Below are positions 13,700 through 16,362 of a stretch of 16,362 nt of DNA, piece after piece. The notes below the pieces were generated by a model. The model was not told where the DNA came from, did no database searches, and worked only from the letters and a program-made list of their open reading frames with translations. Source of the DNA: an uncultured Pseudomonas sp. (GTDB taxonomy: Bacteria; Pseudomonadota; Gammaproteobacteria; Pseudomonadales; Pseudomonadaceae). The DNA lies in the NCBI GenBank assembly GCA_943914515.1, contig CALUCI010000122.1, positions 1 to 16,362 on the forward strand, written 5' to 3'. A program made the translations under genes and the position numbers. Positions within the stretch are counted from its first letter, which is position 1. Every line of letters begins with the position of its first letter.

Positions 13700-14803
13700 A
13701 TGTCCCTCAGTCGTGTCTCTGTCACCGCCGTGCGCAATTTGCACGCGGTGACACTTTCCCCCTCCCCGCGAATCAATATCCTCTACGGCGACAACGGCAG
13801 CGGCAAAACCAGCGTGCTGGAGGCTATCCATTTGCTGGGGCTCGCTCGCTCCTTTCGCAGCGTTCGCTTGAATCCCGTAATCCAGTACGAACAGGCCACT
13901 TGCACGGTGTTTGGGCAAGTGGCGTTGGAGGACGGTGCGACCAGTAACCTTGGCGTTTCGCGAGAGCGTCAGGGGGATTTCACTATTCGCATTGATGGAC
14001 AGAATGCCAAAGGCACGGCGCAGTTGGCGGAAATCCTGCCGTTGCAGTTGATCAATCCAGACAGTTTTCGCTTGCTCGAGGGCGCGCCGAAGATACGCCG
14101 ACAGTTCCTCGATTGGGGTGTGTTCCACGTGGAACCGCGCTTCATGGGCACCTGGCAGCGCCTGCAGAAGGCACTTCGGCAGCGGAACTCATGGTTGCGG
14201 CATGGTACACTTGACGCCGTTTCGCAAGCGGCTTGGGACCGGGAATTGTGCCTGGCCAGTGCGGAAATCGACGAGTTTCGCCGTAATTACATCAAAGCGT
14301 TAAAGCCTGTTTTTGAGCAAATCCTGAGCGAGCTTATTGAGCTCGAAGGGCTGACTCTCAGCTACTACCGTGGCTGGGACAAGGACCGCGAACTGACGGA
14401 TGTGCTCGCAGCGTCTATCCAGCGGGACCAGCAGATGGGGCATACCCAGGCTGGCCCACAACGCGCGGATTTGCGGCTGAGACTAGGGGCCAACAATGCT
14501 GCGGATATTCTGTCCCGCGGCCAGCAAAAGTTGGTTGTCTGCGCATTGCGTATCGCCCAGGGCCACTTGGTGAGCCAGGCGCGTCGCGGTCAATGTATTT
14601 ACCTGGTGGATGACTTGCCATCCGAGCTGGATGAGCAGCACCGTCGTGCACTTTGCCGTTTGCTAGAAGACTTACGCTGCCAGGTGTTTATCACCTGTGT
14701 AGATCACGAATTACTGAGGGAAGGCTGGCAGATGGATACGCCGGTTGCTTTGTTCCACGTGGAACAGGGCCGTATCACCCAGACCCACGACCATCGGGAG
14801 TGA
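13700..14803 (+). CDS. recF: DNA replication and repair protein RecF
   Basis: RecF is an SMC-like ATPase that with RecO and RecR loads RecA at single-strand gaps. The 367-residue protein has Walker A GDNGSGKT (30-37, Lys36), the ABC-type signature region around LSRGQQKLVVCALRIAQG, and Walker B YLVDDLPSELD with Asp304. It starts MSLSRVSVTAVRNLH. The ATG at 13700 is 18 nt after dnaN and has no purine-rich ribosome binding site, so it probably relies on dnaN translation and would be made at low level. The sequence carries two parS sites: codons 141-146 (VFHVEP) and 351-356 (LFHVEQ), both in the same reading phase. gyrB follows after 4 nt. Confidence 0.97.
   Translation: MSLSRVSVTAVRNLHAVTLSPSPRINILYGDNGSGKTSVLEAIHLLGLARSFRSVRLNPVIQYEQATCTVFGQVALEDGATSNLGVSRERQGDFTIRIDGQNAKGTAQLAEILPLQLINPDSFRLLEGAPKIRRQFLDWGVFHVEPRFMGTWQRLQKALRQRNSWLRHGTLDAVSQAAWDRELCLASAEIDEFRRNYIKALKPVFEQILSELIELEGLTLSYYRGWDKDRELTDVLAASIQRDQQMGHTQAGPQRADLRLRLGANNAADILSRGQQKLVVCALRIAQGHLVSQARRGQCIYLVDDLPSELDEQHRRALCRLLEDLRCQVFITCVDHELLREGWQMDTPVALFHVEQGRITQTHDHRE
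14121..14136. promoter_or_regulatory. parS: parS centromere site within recF
   Basis: TGTTCCACGTGGAACC is a ParB binding site: 15 of 16 positions of the palindrome TGTTCCACGTGGAACA, with only the last base different. It lies about 3.2 kb from oriC, on the right arm. The parB gene on the left arm of this window encodes the matching protein. Confidence 0.9.
14751..14766. promoter_or_regulatory. parS: Perfect parS centromere site near the end of recF
   Basis: TGTTCCACGTGGAACA, a perfect 16-bp palindrome and the consensus parS of pseudomonads. It is exactly 630 bp (210 codons) from the first site. Confidence 0.95.
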
Positions 14804-14807
14804 AGGC

Positions 14808-16362
14808 ATGAGCGAAAATCAAACCTACGATTCTTCCAGCATCAAGGTGCTGAAAGGGCTGGATGCCGTGCGCAAGCGCCCCGGTATGTACATTGGCGAT
14901 ACCGATGACGGTAGCGGCCTGCACCACATGGTTTTCGAGGTGGTCGATAACTCGATCGACGAAGCCCTCGCCGGCCACTGTGACGACATCACCGTCATCA
15001 TTCACCCTGACGAATCCATCACCGTACGCGACAACGGTCGCGGCATCCCGGTTGATGTGCATAAAGAGGAAGGGGTTTCCGCCGCAGAAGTCATCATGAC
15101 CGTACTGCACGCCGGCGGTAAATTCGATGACAACTCCTATAAGGTTTCTGGCGGCCTTCACGGCGTCGGCGTATCGGTGGTTAACGCCCTCTCCGAAGAG
15201 CTGATCCTGACTGTCCGTCGTAGCGGCAAGATCTGGGAGCAGACCTACGTCCACGGCGTTCCACAAGCACCGATGAAAATCGTTGGTGAAAGTGAAACCA
15301 CCGGCACTCAGATCCACTTCAAGCCTTCGGCTGAAACCTTCAAGAACATTCATTTCAGTTGGGACATCCTGGCCAAGCGGATTCGCGAACTGTCGTTCCT
15401 GAACTCCGGTGTCGGCATCCTGCTGAAAGACGAGCGCGCTGGTAAGGAAGAGGCTTTCAAATATGAAGGCGGCCTGCGTGCCTTCGTTGAATACCTGAAC
15501 ACCAACAAGACGCCGGTAAACCAGGTGTTCCACTTCAACGTCCAGCGTGACGATGGTGTAGGCGTCGAGATCGCGTTGCAGTGGAACGACAGCTTCAACG
15601 AGAACCTGTTGTGCTTCACCAACAACATTCCCCAGCGCGATGGCGGTACTCACCTGGTGGGCTTCCGCTCCGCCCTGACCCGCAATCTGAACAACTACAT
15701 CGAGCAGGAAGGTCTGGCCAAGAAGAACAAGGTCGCGACCACCGGTGATGACGCCCGTGAAGGTCTGACCGCGATCATTTCGGTCAAGGTTCCAGACCCC
15801 AAGTTCAGCTCGCAGACCAAAGACAAACTGGTCTCCTCCGAAGTCAAGACAGCGGTCGAACAGGAGATGGGCAAATACTTCTCCGACTTCCTGCTGGAGA
15901 ACCCCAACGAAGCCAAGGCTGTTGTTGGCAAGATGATCGACGCCGCACGCGCTCGTGAAGCTGCCCGCAAAGCACGGGAAATGACCCGTCGCAAAGGCGC
16001 ACTGGATATCGCTGGCCTGCCCGGCAAACTGGCGGACTGCCAGGAAAAAGACCCTGCCCTGTCTGAACTGTACCTGGTGGAGGGTGACTCCGCGGGTGGC
16101 TCGGCCAAGCAAGGTCGTAACCGCAAGACCCAGGCGATCCTCCCGCTCAAGGGCAAGATTCTCAACGTCGAGAAAGCCCGCTTCGACAAGATGATTTCCT
16201 CGCAGGAAGTCGGCACCCTGATTACCGCCCTCGGCTGCGGTATCGGTCGCGAAGAGTACAACATCGACAAGCTGCGCTATCACAACATCATCATCATGAC
16301 CGATGCCGACGTTGACGGTTCGCACATCCGTACCCTGCTGCTGACCTTCTTCTTCCGTCAGT
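14808..16362 (+). CDS. gyrB: DNA gyrase subunit B (5' part, cut by window edge)
   Basis: GyrB is the ATPase half of DNA gyrase, which introduces negative supercoils. The visible 518 codons begin MSENQTYDSSSIKVLKGLD and cover the GHKL ATPase domain with EVVDNSIDEALAG (near 43-55), DNGRGIP, and the GGLHGVGVSVVNAL lid; the transducer domain; and the start of the TOPRIM domain with EGDSAGGSAKQGR (Glu425 catalytic) and DADVDGSH (Asp499, Asp501). The family is about 805 residues in Pseudomonas, so about 290 residues lie outside. The ATG at 14808 follows recF by 4 nt with GGAG 7 nt upstream, so it joins the dnaA-dnaN-recF-gyrB group. The reading frame is open and undamaged to the edge. Confidence 0.98.
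   Translation, partial: MSENQTYDSSSIKVLKGLDAVRKRPGMYIGDTDDGSGLHHMVFEVVDNSIDEALAGHCDDITVIIHPDESITVRDNGRGIPVDVHKEEGVSAAEVIMTVLHAGGKFDDNSYKVSGGLHGVGVSVVNALSEELILTVRRSGKIWEQTYVHGVPQAPMKIVGESETTGTQIHFKPSAETFKNIHFSWDILAKRIRELSFLNSGVGILLKDERAGKEEAFKYEGGLRAFVEYLNTNKTPVNQVFHFNVQRDDGVGVEIALQWNDSFNENLLCFTNNIPQRDGGTHLVGFRSALTRNLNNYIEQEGLAKKNKVATTGDDAREGLTAIISVKVPDPKFSSQTKDKLVSSEVKTAVEQEMGKYFSDFLLENPNEAKAVVGKMIDAARAREAARKAREMTRRKGALDIAGLPGKLADCQEKDPALSELYLVEGDSAGGSAKQGRNRKTQAILPLKGKILNVEKARFDKMISSQEVGTLITALGCGIGREEYNIDKLRYHNIIIMTDADVDGSHIRTLLLTFFFRQ

Noticed and set aside
12545..14128. 527-codon open frame on the minus strand across dnaN and recF
   Set aside because: Antisense shadow over two certain genes; Gln/His-rich composition is typical of such mirrors.
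15526..15541. parS-like half-site GTGTTCCAC in gyrB
   Set aside because: Only one half matches; the other arm diverges, unlike the two recF sites.
14775..16325. 516-codon open frame on the minus strand across gyrB
   Set aside because: It is the mirror of gyrB codon usage; gyrB on the plus strand has all gyrase motifs and a ribosome binding site.

Overview
The window is the replication-origin region of a Pseudomonas chromosome. Gene order (atp operon, parB-parA-rsmG-mnmG, mnmE, yidC-yidD-rnpA-rpmH, oriC, dnaA-dnaN-recF-gyrB), near-diagnostic sequences such as the DnaA start MSVELWQQ and the RnpA start MVSQDFSREKR, and the parS sequence TGTTCCACGTGGAAC(A/C) all fit this genus. Protein similarity by eye suggests the P. 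fluorescens/P. putida side of the genus rather than P. aeruginosa; that is an inference and species cannot be fixed from here. I saw no rRNA, tRNA, CRISPR array, insertion sequence or prophage.

Layout: everything left of about 10.43 kb is on the minus strand and everything right of 11.02 kb is on the plus strand, so transcription diverges from oriC on both arms. From the left edge: the 5' part of atpE (cut by the window), atpB and atpI, with a strong sigma70-type promoter in front of atpI; then, further upstream, the tightly packed mnmG-rsmG-parA-parB group; a gene-free stretch (5997-6514) full of DnaA boxes; mnmE; a terminator; then rpmH-rnpA-yidD-yidC, an operon of almost touching or overlapping genes with a good promoter in front of rpmH. 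The rpmH-dnaA gap (10435-11021) holds oriC: an AT-rich stretch followed by seven exact or near-exact DnaA boxes. To the right are dnaA (GTG start), dnaN, recF and the first 518 codons of gyrB (cut by the window).

How it works together: DnaA binds oriC and probably also the box that overlaps its own promoter; DnaN is the sliding clamp, RecF loads recombination proteins at gaps, and gyrase relieves supercoils. ParA and ParB segregate the new origin by ParB loading on parS; two parS sites lie inside recF. RpmH, RnpA, YidD and YidC make ribosomal protein L34, the RNase P protein, and the membrane insertion machinery, which also serves the ATP synthase c subunit (atpE). MnmE and MnmG together modify the tRNA wobble uridine.

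The region is conserved and well known, and I found no undescribed multi-gene system. The most interesting signal is that the mnmG-mnmE gap looks like a second, degraded copy of oriC, sharing ordered motifs with the rpmH-dnaA gap. In addition, exact DnaA boxes are scattered through coding sequence on the left arm (parA, rsmG, mnmG, mnmE) but are absent from dnaN, recF and gyrB.
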